DNA of 64,000 bases from Lentzea californiensis (GTDB lineage Bacteria; Actinomycetota; Actinomycetes; Mycobacteriales; Pseudonocardiaceae), in assembly GCF_024648825.1 (NCBI RefSeq), contig NZ_JANBBE010000007.1:418670-482669 (forward strand). The letters are read 5' to 3'. The position numbers were made by a program, and so were the translations under genes. Below are positions 1-8,489 of this stretch, piece by piece. How positions within the stretch are numbered: position 1 is the first letter of the stretch; every line of letters starts with the position of its first letter. The notes under the pieces are model-generated. The model saw nothing but the letters and a program-made list of their open reading frames with translations. It was not told the DNA's origin and did not search any database.

Positions 1-162
1 GGGCGTGTATCGAAGTCTGGTTCGATGAGAGTCGCACTTGAGGTGGTTCCTGGTGGTGCGGCCGGACGGCCCGCATACCGCTGTTGTACGTGGGTCGTCC
101 GGCCGTGCCGCCAGGGGCCGCCTCGGGCCCGGCTATCGCGGACCAGACTTCGATACACGCCC
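1..162. repeat. Palindromic MITE-like element, copy A
   Basis: The outer 20 bases GGGCGTGTATCGAAGTCTGG (1-20) are repeated as an exact inverted copy at 143-162, and a second weaker inverted pair lies inside. The interior shares TTCGATGAGAGTC (21-33) and CTATCGCGGAC (133-143) with the element at 24356-24516, which lies in the opposite orientation. The next bases T-A-G after the right end form the stop codon of the minus-strand YciI gene. The left flank is outside the window. It may be a non-autonomous transposable element or a bidirectional terminator-like repeat. Confidence 0.75.
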
Positions 163-683
163 TAGCGCCGGCCGCCGAACTCCCACTCGTGCACCTCGAC
201 CGCGTCGTAGCGGTCGTGAGTCAGCACCGCCGCCGGGTCGGCCGTCCTGACCAGCGCCGCCGTGCCCAGCCACGCGGCGCCGTCGTCGGACAGCAACGGC
301 CCGTAAGCGATCAGCTCCTCGGGCCGCGCCGGCACGAGGTCGGCGGCCTCCCCCGCCCCGAAGCCGAGCACGAGGTGCCCTCCGCCTTCACGGCCTCCGG
401 CGAAGTCCCACATGGTGCGCCCGAGCACGTTGCGCCACCGGCGCACCAGCACGTCCCGGTAGCCGCCGGCCTGGTAGACGGGCTCCTCGAACGCGAACGC
501 ACGGGCCGCCGCCGCGTCCGGCACGTCGACGACGTGCACGCTTCCGGTGAGCACGCCGTCCAGGAACGTCGGGCCGCGGGCGATGAGCGAGAACCCGTCC
601 ATGTAGGCCCAGTGCTCCTCGATCAGCCGCGAGCGCAGCGGCGTCGAACCGGGCCGATCCCGGTGGTAGCAGAGGAACTCCAC
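162..683 (-). CDS. YciI-like (YCII-related) protein, duplicated-domain type
   Basis: A 173-residue protein starting at a GTG that overlaps the stop of the upstream gene (TAGTG), so translation is probably coupled. The N-terminal half (EEHWAYMDGFSLIARGPTF and GSVHVVDVPD) resembles the YciI ferredoxin-like fold, and the C-terminal half (residues 100-173, ending in an EVHEWEFGG stretch) looks like a second, diverged copy. YciI-like proteins are small dimeric proteins of mostly unknown chemistry. It is the last gene of a three-gene minus-strand run (683-1087 and 1084-1446 upstream), and its TAG stop abuts palindromic element A. The specific function is unknown. Confidence 0.8.
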   Translation of the reverse strand: MEFLCYHRDRPGSTPLRSRLIEEHWAYMDGFSLIARGPTFLDGVLTGSVHVVDVPDAAAARAFAFEEPVYQAGGYRDVLVRRWRNVLGRTMWDFAGGREGGGHLVLGFGAGEAADLVPARPEELIAYGPLLSDDGAAWLGTAALVRTADPAAVLTHDRYDAVEVHEWEFGGRR

Positions 684-1087
684 TAGAGCCCGACCTCGGC
701 GGTCCACACGGGAAGGACGACGTCCTCGCCCGTTCCCGGCGAGGCGCCGGCCAGGTAACCGCCGACGACGGCCGCGAGCGTCGCGTCCGGATCGACCTTG
801 ACGTCGAACGGCAGCGCGTCCTTCTTCGCCGAGCTCGTCGAGCACTTCAAGTGCCCCGCCTGCGCGTCGAACCAGACGTAGAAGGTCGCTGTCCGCTCCA
901 TCGCGGTCACGCGCTCGCCGAGCCGTCGCGCGGTCTCCTCGAACGCGGCGACCACCTCCGCCGCCACGGGTGTCTCCCCGCGGGCCCTGCCCAGCGCCCA
1001 GGTGTTCTCCTCCGCCTGGGCGAGGAGATCGCCTTTCAGCAGCAACGGCTCGTCCGCGACCTCGCGGATCCACTTCGTCAGCGTCAC
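683..1087 (-). CDS. Conserved hypothetical protein
   Basis: A 134-residue soluble protein beginning VTLTKWIREVADEPLL. The GTG start overlaps the TGA of the upstream YjbR-like gene (GTGA), and its own stop overlaps the next start. Charged helical N-terminal half, then a stretch with a single cysteine in HLKCSTSSAKKD; no signal peptide or membrane segment. I do not recognise the family. The tight coupling with YjbR-like and YciI-like genes suggests one functional unit, but none of the three gives a clear pathway. Confidence 0.75.
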   Translation of the reverse strand: MTLTKWIREVADEPLLLKGDLLAQAEENTWALGRARGETPVAAEVVAAFEETARRLGERVTAMERTATFYVWFDAQAGHLKCSTSSAKKDALPFDVKVDPDATLAAVVGGYLAGASPGTGEDVVLPVWTAEVGL

Positions 1088-1446
1088 CGGCGCCGTGCCC
1101 TGGCGTGCCATGCCTCCACGATCAACTCTTCCAATTCCCCCACCTCGATGTGTTCCAGCCGCACCAGGATCGCCGGATACCCGTGGAAGTGCGGTGTCGT
1201 GAAGTAGACCGAGTGGTCCGAGGCCAGCAACGCCTCCTTGGCGCCCAGATCCGGCACGCGGGCCGCCAGGATCGGTCCGGACGGTGCCGCGGCGCCCAGC
1301 GCCGACAGGTCCGTCTTGCGCAGCGGCCGTTCCCAGACGAACAGCTTGTCCTCGACCCTCCAGTCGACGACGCCCTCCCGCACCCGCTCCGTCACGTCGG
1401 GCATGGAGGTGGCGATCCTGTGCACGTCGTCCCAGGTGGCCATCAC
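1084..1446 (-). CDS. MmcQ/YjbR family protein
   Basis: A 120-residue protein with the features of the MmcQ/YjbR (CyaY-like fold) family: an N-terminal helix (MATWDDVHRIATSMPDVTER), then VVDWRVEDKLFVWERPL, a central LLASDHSVYFTTPHFHGYPAILVRL strand region and a basic tail. The length matches the usual 110-130 residues. Members are often annotated as DNA-binding, although direct evidence is limited. First gene of the three-gene overlapping run on the minus strand, six bases downstream of the PAC2 stop, so all four genes may share a transcript. Confidence 0.85.
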   Translation of the reverse strand: MMATWDDVHRIATSMPDVTERVREGVVDWRVEDKLFVWERPLRKTDLSALGAAAPSGPILAARVPDLGAKEALLASDHSVYFTTPHFHGYPAILVRLEHIEVGELEELIVEAWHARARRR

Positions 1447-1452
1447 AAGCTC

Positions 1453-2340
1453 CTACAGGTGGTCCGGCGGACGCTGCTGCTCGGCCAGGAACCGTTCGAA
1501 CTCGGCGCCCAGTTCGTCCGCGCTGGGGAGGTCGGTGTTGCCGACAGTCTGGATGAACGCGTCGTACTGCCGCTCGAGCGCCTCCACGACCTGGGCGACC
1601 TCCTCCGACTCCGCGACCTGGCGGTGGATCTCGGCGTCGGCGGCCTGGGCGGCGTCGGCCAGGCCGCCGATGGGCAGCGCCAGGCCGGTGGCGCGGGCCA
1701 GGGCGTCGAGCAGGGTCACGGCGGCGGTCGGGTACTGCGACTGCGCCAGGTAGTGCGGCACCTGGGCGGCGAAGCCCATCGCGTCGTGGCCCGCCTGGCC
1801 GAGGCGGAACTCCAGCAGGCCGGAGACGTTGCCCGGCACCTGCACGCGGTTGAAGAAGGGCTGGTACTCCGAGACCAGCTCGGGGCGCGTGGCGTGGCCG
1901 ATGACGTTCAACGGCCGTGTGTGCGGCACGCCCATCGGGATGCCGTGGAAGCCCATCGTCAGACGCACGCCCCAACGGTCGATGAGAGAACGCACGGCCT
2001 GGATGAACGCCTCCCAGCGGCGGTCCGGCTCCGGGCCGGTGAGCAGCAGGAACGGGTGGCCCGCGCTGTCCCAGAGCAGGTGCACGACCAGTTCGGGGGC
2101 GGCGTAGTCCTCCCAGTGGTCGGTCGCGTAGGTCATCAGCGGGCGGCGCGAGCGGTAGTCGATCAGGCCGTCGACGTCGAAACGCGCGACGACGCGGCTC
2201 TCCAGCGTCTCCAGCAGGTGTTCGGTGAGCAGACGGCCCGCGGCGCCGGCGTCCATGAAGCCCTCGAAGTGGTGCAGCAGCACCGCACCCGTGAGGTCCG
2301 GGACCTCCGAGTCCACCTCGTACAGGTTCTCCGGGTCCAC
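1453..2340 (-). CDS. PAC2 family protein
   Basis: A 295-residue protein. The GTG start is chosen because AGGAGG lies 5-10 bases upstream; a longer reading frame reaching 2499 lacks such a site. It shows the PAC2 (proteasome assembly chaperone-like) pattern: LLHHFEGFMDAGAAG near the N terminus, HPFLLLTGPEPDRRWEAF, then GFHGIPMGVPHTRP and a C-terminal helical region. Actinobacterial PAC2 proteins are common and may serve proteasome-related or ligand-binding roles, but this is not established for this form. It diverges from the DUF4230 gene across about 130 bases. Confidence 0.9.
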   Translation of the reverse strand: MDPENLYEVDSEVPDLTGAVLLHHFEGFMDAGAAGRLLTEHLLETLESRVVARFDVDGLIDYRSRRPLMTYATDHWEDYAAPELVVHLLWDSAGHPFLLLTGPEPDRRWEAFIQAVRSLIDRWGVRLTMGFHGIPMGVPHTRPLNVIGHATRPELVSEYQPFFNRVQVPGNVSGLLEFRLGQAGHDAMGFAAQVPHYLAQSQYPTAAVTLLDALARATGLALPIGGLADAAQAADAEIHRQVAESEEVAQVVEALERQYDAFIQTVGNTDLPSADELGAEFERFLAEQQRPPDHL

Positions 2341-2468
2341 CGCACGCCTCCTGATCAATCGCTCTCGTCTCGTCCAAGCCAACCACGTGCACGCGGAACT
2401 GATTCCGCACGGGTCGATTAGCCCATACGGCCCGTGTGCGCGCATCACCTCACGGGTACTCCAACACG

Positions 2469-3080
2469 GTGTATAGGCGCTGGGTGACGCGTGGAGCATT
2501 GGTCGCGGCCGTCCTCATTCTCCTCGGGGCGGCGGTGTTCGCCTTCGGGCAGATGAAACCTTTCGGTGACGAATCGATCGACCGCAGCCAGCCCGCGATG
2601 CTCAAGTCGGTGCGGGACATGAGCCAGTACCACGCCGCGGCGGGCGAGTTCCAGGTCGTGCTGGACATCGAGAACGACGTCAAGTGGGTGCCGGCCGCGC
2701 TGGCGGGCGAGCGCACGCTGTTCGTCGCGGCGGGGTCCGTCAACGCCTTCGTGGACCTGGGCACGCTGAAGGACGACGGGCTGGTCCTGTCGCCGGACGG
2801 CAAGACCGTCGAGCTGCGCGTGCCGAAGCCGCAGCTCGACAAACCGAACCTGCACCACGACAGGTCGTACGTCTTCAGCCAGGAACGCGGCCTGATCAAC
2901 GACCTGCAGGCCCTCGCCGGACCGCCCGACCAGCAACGGTTCTACGTCGCGGCGGAGGCCAAGCTCAGCGAGGCCGCGCAGAAGTCGGAGATCCTCAAGC
3001 GGGCCGAGGACAACACCCGTGTGATGTTGACGGGAATGTTGCAGTCACTGGGGTTCCAGGTGAAGGTGAGCACCGACTGA
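2469..3080 (+). CDS. DUF4230 domain, membrane-anchored
   Basis: A protein of about 203 residues with one N-terminal transmembrane segment (TRGALVAAVLILLGAAVFAFG) followed by an extracytoplasmic DUF4230 domain: YHAAAGEFQVVLDIENDVKWVP, a RTLFVAAGSVNAFVDLG strand block, then an AEAKLSEAAQKSEILKRAEDNTRVML helix near the end. The length and order match DUF4230 proteins, which resemble anchored lipid-binding or secretion-associated folds but have no assigned role. GTG codons at 2436, 2469 and 2487 are all possible starts and none has a convincing ribosome site. Confidence 0.85.
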   Translation: MYRRWVTRGALVAAVLILLGAAVFAFGQMKPFGDESIDRSQPAMLKSVRDMSQYHAAAGEFQVVLDIENDVKWVPAALAGERTLFVAAGSVNAFVDLGTLKDDGLVLSPDGKTVELRVPKPQLDKPNLHHDRSYVFSQERGLINDLQALAGPPDQQRFYVAAEAKLSEAAQKSEILKRAEDNTRVMLTGMLQSLGFQVKVSTD

Positions 3081-3144
3081 ACCTCCTGGCCGATCCCTGC
3101 GAACGTCCAGCGGTGACCCACTCGCTCCGGGATAGGATCCGCCG

Positions 3145-4749
3145 GTGGAAGACGATCTGATGGCCTGGGCGCCCGCGCGGGACGCCGCGCAGGCGCCTGA
3201 GATCGCGTTGCCCGGTTTCAGCGCCTTCCGCGTGATCGCGCAGGGCGGCGAGGGCACGATCCACCGCGCCCGCCAGGACGGCCTGGGCAGGGACGTCGCG
3301 GTCAAGGTGCTGCAGGTGACGGACCCGGCCACGGTCGCGCGCTTCCGCCGCGAACTGGCGATCACCGTCGAACTGGGCCGCCAGCACCCGCACATCGTCA
3401 CGGTGCTCGACACGGGCACGCTGCCGGACGGCCGCCCGTGCATCGTCATGGAGTTCTACGAACGAGGCTCGCTGCACGACCGTTTGCGCGCCATGGGCCC
3501 GCTGCCCGTGCAGGACGTGGTGGCGGCGGGCATCGCGGTGGCGGACGCGCTGGCGTTCGCGCACGGCCAGGGCATCCTGCACCGGGACGTGAAACCGCAG
3601 AACGTCCTGGTGCTCCCGACCTCGTACGTGCTGGCCGACTTCGGCATCGCCCGCGGCGCCGACGCGGGGCATTCCGCGTCACTGCAGATGGTCAGCTACC
3701 GGCACGCCGCCCCGCAGATGCTGGAGGGCGCCACCCCGTCGTTCGCCGACGACGTCTGGTCGCTCGGCTCGACGCTGTTCACGCTACTCGAGGGCAAGCC
3801 GCCGTTCGCCTCGGACAACCCGGACGAGGACACGCTGCTGTCCTACGTCGGCCGCGTCAGCAACGGTGAACCCCGGCCACTCACCCGGTTCGACGTGCCG
3901 GCGTGGCTGGTCGCCGTGATCGGCCGCTGCCTGCGCAAGGACAGGGCGGAGCGCTTCGGTTCGGCACTGGAGTTGCGCGACGCGCTGATGGCGGCGAACT
4001 CCGGCACCGCGCTGTCCACTGTGGACCCGGACGCGACGGCGATGCTGGGCGAACGCCCCGACTTCTACCCGGAGGGCCCGACCGAGGCGCCCGGTTTCGG
4101 TCCTCGCGGGTTCAAGCCCGAACCGGAACCAGAACCGGAACCCGAGCCCGAGCGCGACGACTCGTGGCAGGGCAGGCTCGAAGACCTGACGTACCGGCAG
4201 CACGACCTGGTCCCGCCACCGCCTCCGCGGCCTGTTCCGGTCGCGGTGCTGCCGAGCGTGGAACTTCCTCCGGTCGAACCGATGACGGCACCGGTCCGCA
4301 AGAGCAAGCGCGGCGGTGTGCTCGCGTTGCTGGCCGTGATCGCGGTGACGGGCGGCCTGGCCGCGGGCATCTTCCTCAACCGGGACGGCGGCGGTCAGCA
4401 GGCTCAACCACCCGTGACGACAACGACACCGCCCGTGCCGACTTCGGACTCCGCGGACGCGGGACCGTCGCCGAACACCGACCCGAAGTTCGTCCCGGTC
4501 CTCAAGCGCGCCGAGTACCGCGGCAAGGCGATCGAGCTGGAGTGGACCGATCCGAGCGACGGCCAGGCCCAGTTCGTGGTGGTGGACGTGACCGGCGCCA
4601 AACCGTACGCGGTGATCACGGTGACCGGTGGAGGCACCGAGCACGTCATCGAGGACGGTGGTGGCGACCGGCGTTGCTTCCAGATCGCGGCCCTCGGCTC
4701 CCACGGCGAACGCGGCAGCTCCGCAAAGGTCTGTGCCAACAGGAACTAG
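3145..4749 (+). CDS. Receptor-type serine/threonine protein kinase
   Basis: A 534-residue transmembrane kinase of the PknB class. Kinase domain about residues 26-285: Gly loop IAQGGEGTIH (31-40), ATP lysine K54 in VAVKVL, catalytic HRDVKPQN with D148, DFG with D165, and an APQMLEG segment in place of the usual APE. It is followed by an acidic Pro-Glu repeat (325-337), a Pro-rich juxtamembrane stretch, one membrane segment (about 391-411) and an external domain of about 120 residues with a fibronectin-like ELEWTDPSDGQAQFVVVDV pattern. The cytoplasmic kinase and external sensor imply signal transduction; the ligand and targets are unknown. The stop codon lies inside a long palindrome. Confidence 0.93.
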   Translation: MEDDLMAWAPARDAAQAPEIALPGFSAFRVIAQGGEGTIHRARQDGLGRDVAVKVLQVTDPATVARFRRELAITVELGRQHPHIVTVLDTGTLPDGRPCIVMEFYERGSLHDRLRAMGPLPVQDVVAAGIAVADALAFAHGQGILHRDVKPQNVLVLPTSYVLADFGIARGADAGHSASLQMVSYRHAAPQMLEGATPSFADDVWSLGSTLFTLLEGKPPFASDNPDEDTLLSYVGRVSNGEPRPLTRFDVPAWLVAVIGRCLRKDRAERFGSALELRDALMAANSGTALSTVDPDATAMLGERPDFYPEGPTEAPGFGPRGFKPEPEPEPEPEPERDDSWQGRLEDLTYRQHDLVPPPPPRPVPVAVLPSVELPPVEPMTAPVRKSKRGGVLALLAVIAVTGGLAAGIFLNRDGGGQQAQPPVTTTTPPVPTSDSADAGPSPNTDPKFVPVLKRAEYRGKAIELEWTDPSDGQAQFVVVDVTGAKPYAVITVTGGGTEHVIEDGGGDRRCFQIAALGSHGERGSSAKVCANRN

Positions 4750-4803
4750 TGGTGCGGCCCGGACGTTGCCGAGCGAATGGGCCGGGTCGCACCACTAGTT
4801 CCG
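4742..4803. terminator. Long palindrome over the kinase stop codon
   Basis: GGAACTAGTGGTGCGGCCCG pairs with the region ending GGTCGCACCACTAGTTCC, giving stem arms of about 22 bases with one mismatch and a loop of about 16 bases. The TAG stop of the kinase gene is part of the left arm. There is no T run after it, as is usual for actinobacterial terminators. It could instead be a small mobile palindrome; compare the elements at 1-162 and 24356-24516, which also abut CTAG stop codons. Confidence 0.6.
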
Positions 4804-4877
4804 GACGGATGTTGTTGCGGGCGCACGAACTGGCGTACGGTCCCCCGGTGCAGAGCGCTCGTTATGCCGGCCCACCG

Positions 4878-5369
4878 ATGTTCGCTCGTGGACGAAAGCG
4901 CCGGACACTCGTGGTATGGGCGGCCGTTCCGCTCGTCGTCGGCATCGGCATCGGGATGCTGATCGGCGGCAACCTGCAGTCGAAGTCCCCTCAGAACACC
5001 GGTGACACCATCCCGTCGCCCGCTGTGCCCGATCAGCTCGAATACACGGACATGCCGTGCGATCCGGGCTCGTCCGTCCTCGTGCTGCACTCGCTGGAGG
5101 GCGCGATGGCGCAGTCGGAGGTCAGGGTGCTGCTGGACTACGAGACGATGTGGGTGCGGCACCGTGAGAGCGCGAACCCCGCTCTGCGCGGCCAAACCGC
5201 GCTGCTGAGCAGACGCGACGACGTGTGCCCGGTCATCGTTCCGGAGGACTCGCGGTTCACGCAGTTCATCTGGCTCGGCCCGTTCCCCTCGGACACGGCG
5301 CCCGCGCTGTGCGAGGCGCTGTTCAAGGTGACCGGGAAGAACTGCATCCCCGCACAGGTGGTCCGCTGA
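4878..5369 (+). CDS. Membrane-anchored hypothetical protein
   Basis: A 163-residue protein with a short basic N terminus (MFARGRKRR) and one membrane segment (TLVVWAAVPLVVGIGIGMLI), then an extracytoplasmic part of about 130 residues. Four cysteines (in DMPCDPG, DDVCPVI, APALCEAL, KNCIP) could form two disulfides. Spacing patterns such as SSVLVLHSL and FTQFIWLGPFPSDTAPALCEAL resemble SPOR-like or peptidoglycan-associated domains, but I cannot place it firmly. A GTG at 4848 is an in-frame alternative start. It follows the kinase and may be its accessory. Confidence 0.75.
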   Translation: MFARGRKRRTLVVWAAVPLVVGIGIGMLIGGNLQSKSPQNTGDTIPSPAVPDQLEYTDMPCDPGSSVLVLHSLEGAMAQSEVRVLLDYETMWVRHRESANPALRGQTALLSRRDDVCPVIVPEDSRFTQFIWLGPFPSDTAPALCEALFKVTGKNCIPAQVVR

Positions 5370-5373
5370 TCCG

Positions 5374-7386
5374 TCAGCGCCGGAACAACGGCCGCGGGTC
5401 GATCGCCCACACGACCTTGCGCCACCAGGAAGCCTTGCGCCGCACCGCTTTCTTCACCTGCCGGGCCAGCCGCCAGCTGTTCTCCTGCTGGACCGGCGAC
5501 GGTGCGAACGCGGCCTGGTCGACCAGGACCGCCAGCCGTGCGCCCGCTTCGCCCCACTCGCCCCCGACGTCCGGCACGGTGCGGCTCGGCTTCGGCCGCA
5601 GCCCGGCGAGTTGCAACGAGTCGAGCACCTCGTTCCACGCTCCCACCGGGCCGGCCGCACGCAGCCTGACACGACGCGAAGTGCGTGCCACGAACAGCGC
5701 GGCGAGCACCAGCAACGGTGTGAACGCCCAGAACGGGAACCCCTTCGGCGCCTGCGGCGCGGCGGCCCGGTCGTCGCGGACCGCGGTCGGCTGCACCAGC
5801 GGCGGCACCGACGCGAGCGAGGTCGGCGCCGGCTTCGCGGTGGTCGACGCGAGCCGGTTCAGCACCTCGCGCTTCGAGGCGGCGCTCGGCCCGCTTCCGT
5901 TGCCGGACACGGGATCGAACGCGACCCAGCCCCACCCGCTGAAGTAGACCTCCGGCCACGCGGTGGCGTCCGCGGCCCGCACGATGCGCTCACCGTTCTG
6001 CTCCGGCACCGGCTGGAACCCGACCACGACCCGCGTCGGCAACCCGACCGAGCGCGCGAGCACCGCGTACGCCGAAGCAAACTGCTCCGCCGTCCCCGCC
6101 CCCGCACCGGACTCGCCCGCCGCGCCGAACAGGAACGTCTCCAGCCGCGCGTAGGACGAGCCGACCGGCGCTTCCGCGTCCGGCCTGCGGTTGAGCCGCA
6201 CGACCTGTTCCAGCGCCACGGCCTTCTCGTACGGCGTGCGCGCGTTCTGCGTCGCCTGCCGCGCGTACTCGGCCAGCGTGAACGGCAACCGCGGCAACGC
6301 CGTGTACTTCGTCGCGGCGGCGGGGACCTGGGCCTCGGCGAGATCCGTGTCGGCCGGGGTCTCGACGACGCCGCGCACCGTGTAGCTCAGCCCGGCCTTC
6401 AGCCCTTCGGCCACGACCAGCGAGCCGGTGTCCGGATCGACCATGGCGTCGCTCAGCGACACCGCCTGCGGCTTGCCGACGCCCGGCAGCCACTCCCCCT
6501 GCAGCCCGGTGATCCGCAGGTCGACGCTGGCGTCCTGGAACTTCCCGCCGGTCGGCAGGTCCGGCGCGTCGACCACGCCCAGCGGCCCGTACGTCGAGGC
6601 CGCCTCCCACGACGCGCCCGAGTACCGGCTCAGCGTCACCAGCCGCACCGGCACCTCGGGACCGCGCATCCGGAACAGCTCCGCGTCCCCCTGCGCCGCC
6701 CACGAGGCGAGCTGCGGCAGCGGGTTCGAGATGGCGATGTCGGTGATCGGCGGCGTGACGAGCTTGCGCGGCTCGAAACCGTTGGAAGGCAACACGAAAG
6801 CGAGCAACGTGAGTGTGGCCAGGGCCGTGGCGAGCACCGCCGGGGGCACCACGGGCCCGCGCCGGTCGATGATCAGCCAGCCCAGTGCCAGCACCACGAC
6901 CAGCGTGAGTGCGACGAGGCCGTACCGGTCCGCGCGGCCGGTGGTGAGCAACGCCGCCGACACGTACAGGGTGGCCACGCCGAGCGCCGGCACGAACAAC
7001 GCCGTGCCGCGCTTGGTCACCGAGAGCACCATGCCGGTGGAGACGCCGATGATCAGCAGCAGGCCGGGCACGAGCAGTTCGGGTGTCGCGGGCGCGGGAC
7101 GGGCCGCCGTGAGCAGCCTCGGCACGGTGTCGAGCAGCACCCACGTGGGATCGCGGTCCGGGGACGCGCCGCGGGCGAGGAAGAAGCCGCCCGTCAGCGC
7201 GAGCACCATGACCGCGAGGGCGGCGAGTCCACCCGGGACGATCCGCTTCAGCGGCAGGGCGGCGAACCCGGCGAGCGCGGCCAGTCCGAAGTAGACGGTG
7301 GCGCCGTCCCAGGCCTGGGAGAGCTGGAGCGCGCCGACGAGCAGGACGGCGGTGACCCAGCCGTACTTCAGCAGGGAGCCGTTCAC
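5374..7386 (-). CDS. Transglutaminase-like membrane protein, catalytic residues missing
   Basis: A 670-residue protein, last gene of a four-gene coupled operon. Its GTG start overlaps the DUF58 stop (GTGA). The N terminus carries about six to seven membrane segments, followed by an extracytoplasmic transglutaminase-like domain, one more membrane segment (FPFWAFTPLLVLAALFVA) and a basic cytoplasmic tail. In the core, the position normally held by the catalytic Cys reads AGTAEQFASAYAVLARSVG, and the expected His before AWPEVYF is Thr; only the FDP aspartate remains. A protease or transamidase activity is therefore unlikely, and it may be a structural or binding partner of the MoxR-DUF58 pair. 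Confidence 0.9.
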   Translation of the reverse strand: MNGSLLKYGWVTAVLLVGALQLSQAWDGATVYFGLAALAGFAALPLKRIVPGGLAALAVMVLALTGGFFLARGASPDRDPTWVLLDTVPRLLTAARPAPATPELLVPGLLLIIGVSTGMVLSVTKRGTALFVPALGVATLYVSAALLTTGRADRYGLVALTLVVVLALGWLIIDRRGPVVPPAVLATALATLTLLAFVLPSNGFEPRKLVTPPITDIAISNPLPQLASWAAQGDAELFRMRGPEVPVRLVTLSRYSGASWEAASTYGPLGVVDAPDLPTGGKFQDASVDLRITGLQGEWLPGVGKPQAVSLSDAMVDPDTGSLVVAEGLKAGLSYTVRGVVETPADTDLAEAQVPAAATKYTALPRLPFTLAEYARQATQNARTPYEKAVALEQVVRLNRRPDAEAPVGSSYARLETFLFGAAGESGAGAGTAEQFASAYAVLARSVGLPTRVVVGFQPVPEQNGERIVRAADATAWPEVYFSGWGWVAFDPVSGNGSGPSAASKREVLNRLASTTAKPAPTSLASVPPLVQPTAVRDDRAAAPQAPKGFPFWAFTPLLVLAALFVARTSRRVRLRAAGPVGAWNEVLDSLQLAGLRPKPSRTVPDVGGEWGEAGARLAVLVDQAAFAPSPVQQENSWRLARQVKKAVRRKASWWRKVVWAIDPRPLFRR

Positions 7387-8489
7387 CGCGCCACCACCGC
7401 GTTCCACGAGTCGACCAGGTCCTCCGCCCGCGCCCCGCTGACCACCAGCACCGACCCGGCGGCCGTCACCGGCCGCTTCTCGTCCACCACCAGCACGACG
7501 CCGAACGCGGCGCGTCCCGCCTCCAGCACCAGTGCCGGCACCGAGGTCCCGCTGACCACGGCCACCACGTCGAGGTCGCGCACCGGCACGGTCGGCCGGC
7601 CGTCGACGTCCCGCAGCTCCAGGTCCGCCAGCGCCGACAGGATCGGCGCCGAGTCCTGCTGCTCCTCGATGTCGGTGCCGCCCGACGACGTCAGCAGCCG
7701 CACCGGGTGCCCCTGTTCCAGGGCCGCCGTGACGAGCGACGCCGCCACCTCGACGGCCTCCTCGAAGCGTTGTTCCTCCGCGTAGGAGGACGCGCTGTCG
7801 TCCAGCAGCACGGCCAGGTGCGGCCGGGCCGGGTCGGCGTCCTCGCGGATCATGAGCGTGCCGGTGCGCGCGGACGTCGCCCAGTGCAGGCGCCTCAGGT
7901 CGTCACCGGGCACGTACTCCCGCAGCCCCACCAGGTCGGTGCCGCCGCGCTCGACGCGTTCGTCGGCGCCGACCTGGCCCCGGCGGGCACCGGAGGGCAG
8001 ACCGCGGACCGGCAGCACGCGCGGGACCACCCGCACCTGGACGACCTCGCCCAGCACGGTGCGCGCCTGCGCCAGACCAGCCAAACCCTTGCGGCGCAAC
8101 GTCAACGGCCCCACGTCGAACACACCGCGGCGTTCGGTCGGGATCACGTAGTCGACGGCCTCGACCGCGCCGGGTGCCAGCAACGGCACGCCGACGTCCA
8201 TCGGCGAGCCCGCGACCACGTCGACGGCGTCCAGCGCCACCGGCCAGCGCCCGGTGGACGACAGCTCCAGCCTGCCGCCGCACCGCGCCAGCCGGGGCAC
8301 CGTGCGCGGGCGGACCGTGCGCGAGACCGACAGCGGCGACGCGACCAGCACGGAGACGATCGAGGCGACGACCAGCGCGGTCAGCGCCAGTCCGAACGCC
8401 GCCATGCCCGCGTACCGCCACCCCAGACCGACACCGAGCATCAGCAGGCCCAGCACCGCGGTTCCGGTGCCGCGCACGGTGAGTCTCAT
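7383..8489 (-). CDS. DUF58 domain protein
   Basis: A 368-residue protein: two N-terminal membrane segments within residues 8-45, an external-type beta domain, then the DUF58 core (LVGLREYVPGDDLRRLHWATSARTGTLMIRE, about residues 185-215) followed by a von Willebrand-like region (LAVLLDDSASSYAEEQRFEEAVEVAA). DUF58 proteins pair with MoxR AAA+ ATPases and are thought to act as adaptor or metal-site proteins at the membrane. The ATG overlaps the MoxR stop (ATGA) and the TGA overlaps the next GTG, so its level is probably tied to both neighbours. Confidence 0.93.
   Translation of the reverse strand: MRLTVRGTGTAVLGLLMLGVGLGWRYAGMAAFGLALTALVVASIVSVLVASPLSVSRTVRPRTVPRLARCGGRLELSSTGRWPVALDAVDVVAGSPMDVGVPLLAPGAVEAVDYVIPTERRGVFDVGPLTLRRKGLAGLAQARTVLGEVVQVRVVPRVLPVRGLPSGARRGQVGADERVERGGTDLVGLREYVPGDDLRRLHWATSARTGTLMIREDADPARPHLAVLLDDSASSYAEEQRFEEAVEVAASLVTAALEQGHPVRLLTSSGGTDIEEQQDSAPILSALADLELRDVDGRPTVPVRDLDVVAVVSGTSVPALVLEAGRAAFGVVLVVDEKRPVTAAGSVLVVSGARAEDLVDSWNAVVAR

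Noticed and set aside
4809..4877. ATG at 4809 as start of the membrane protein
   Set aside because: It would add 23 residues lying directly against the palindrome, with no membrane or signal logic; ATG 4878 puts a basic stretch before the membrane helix.
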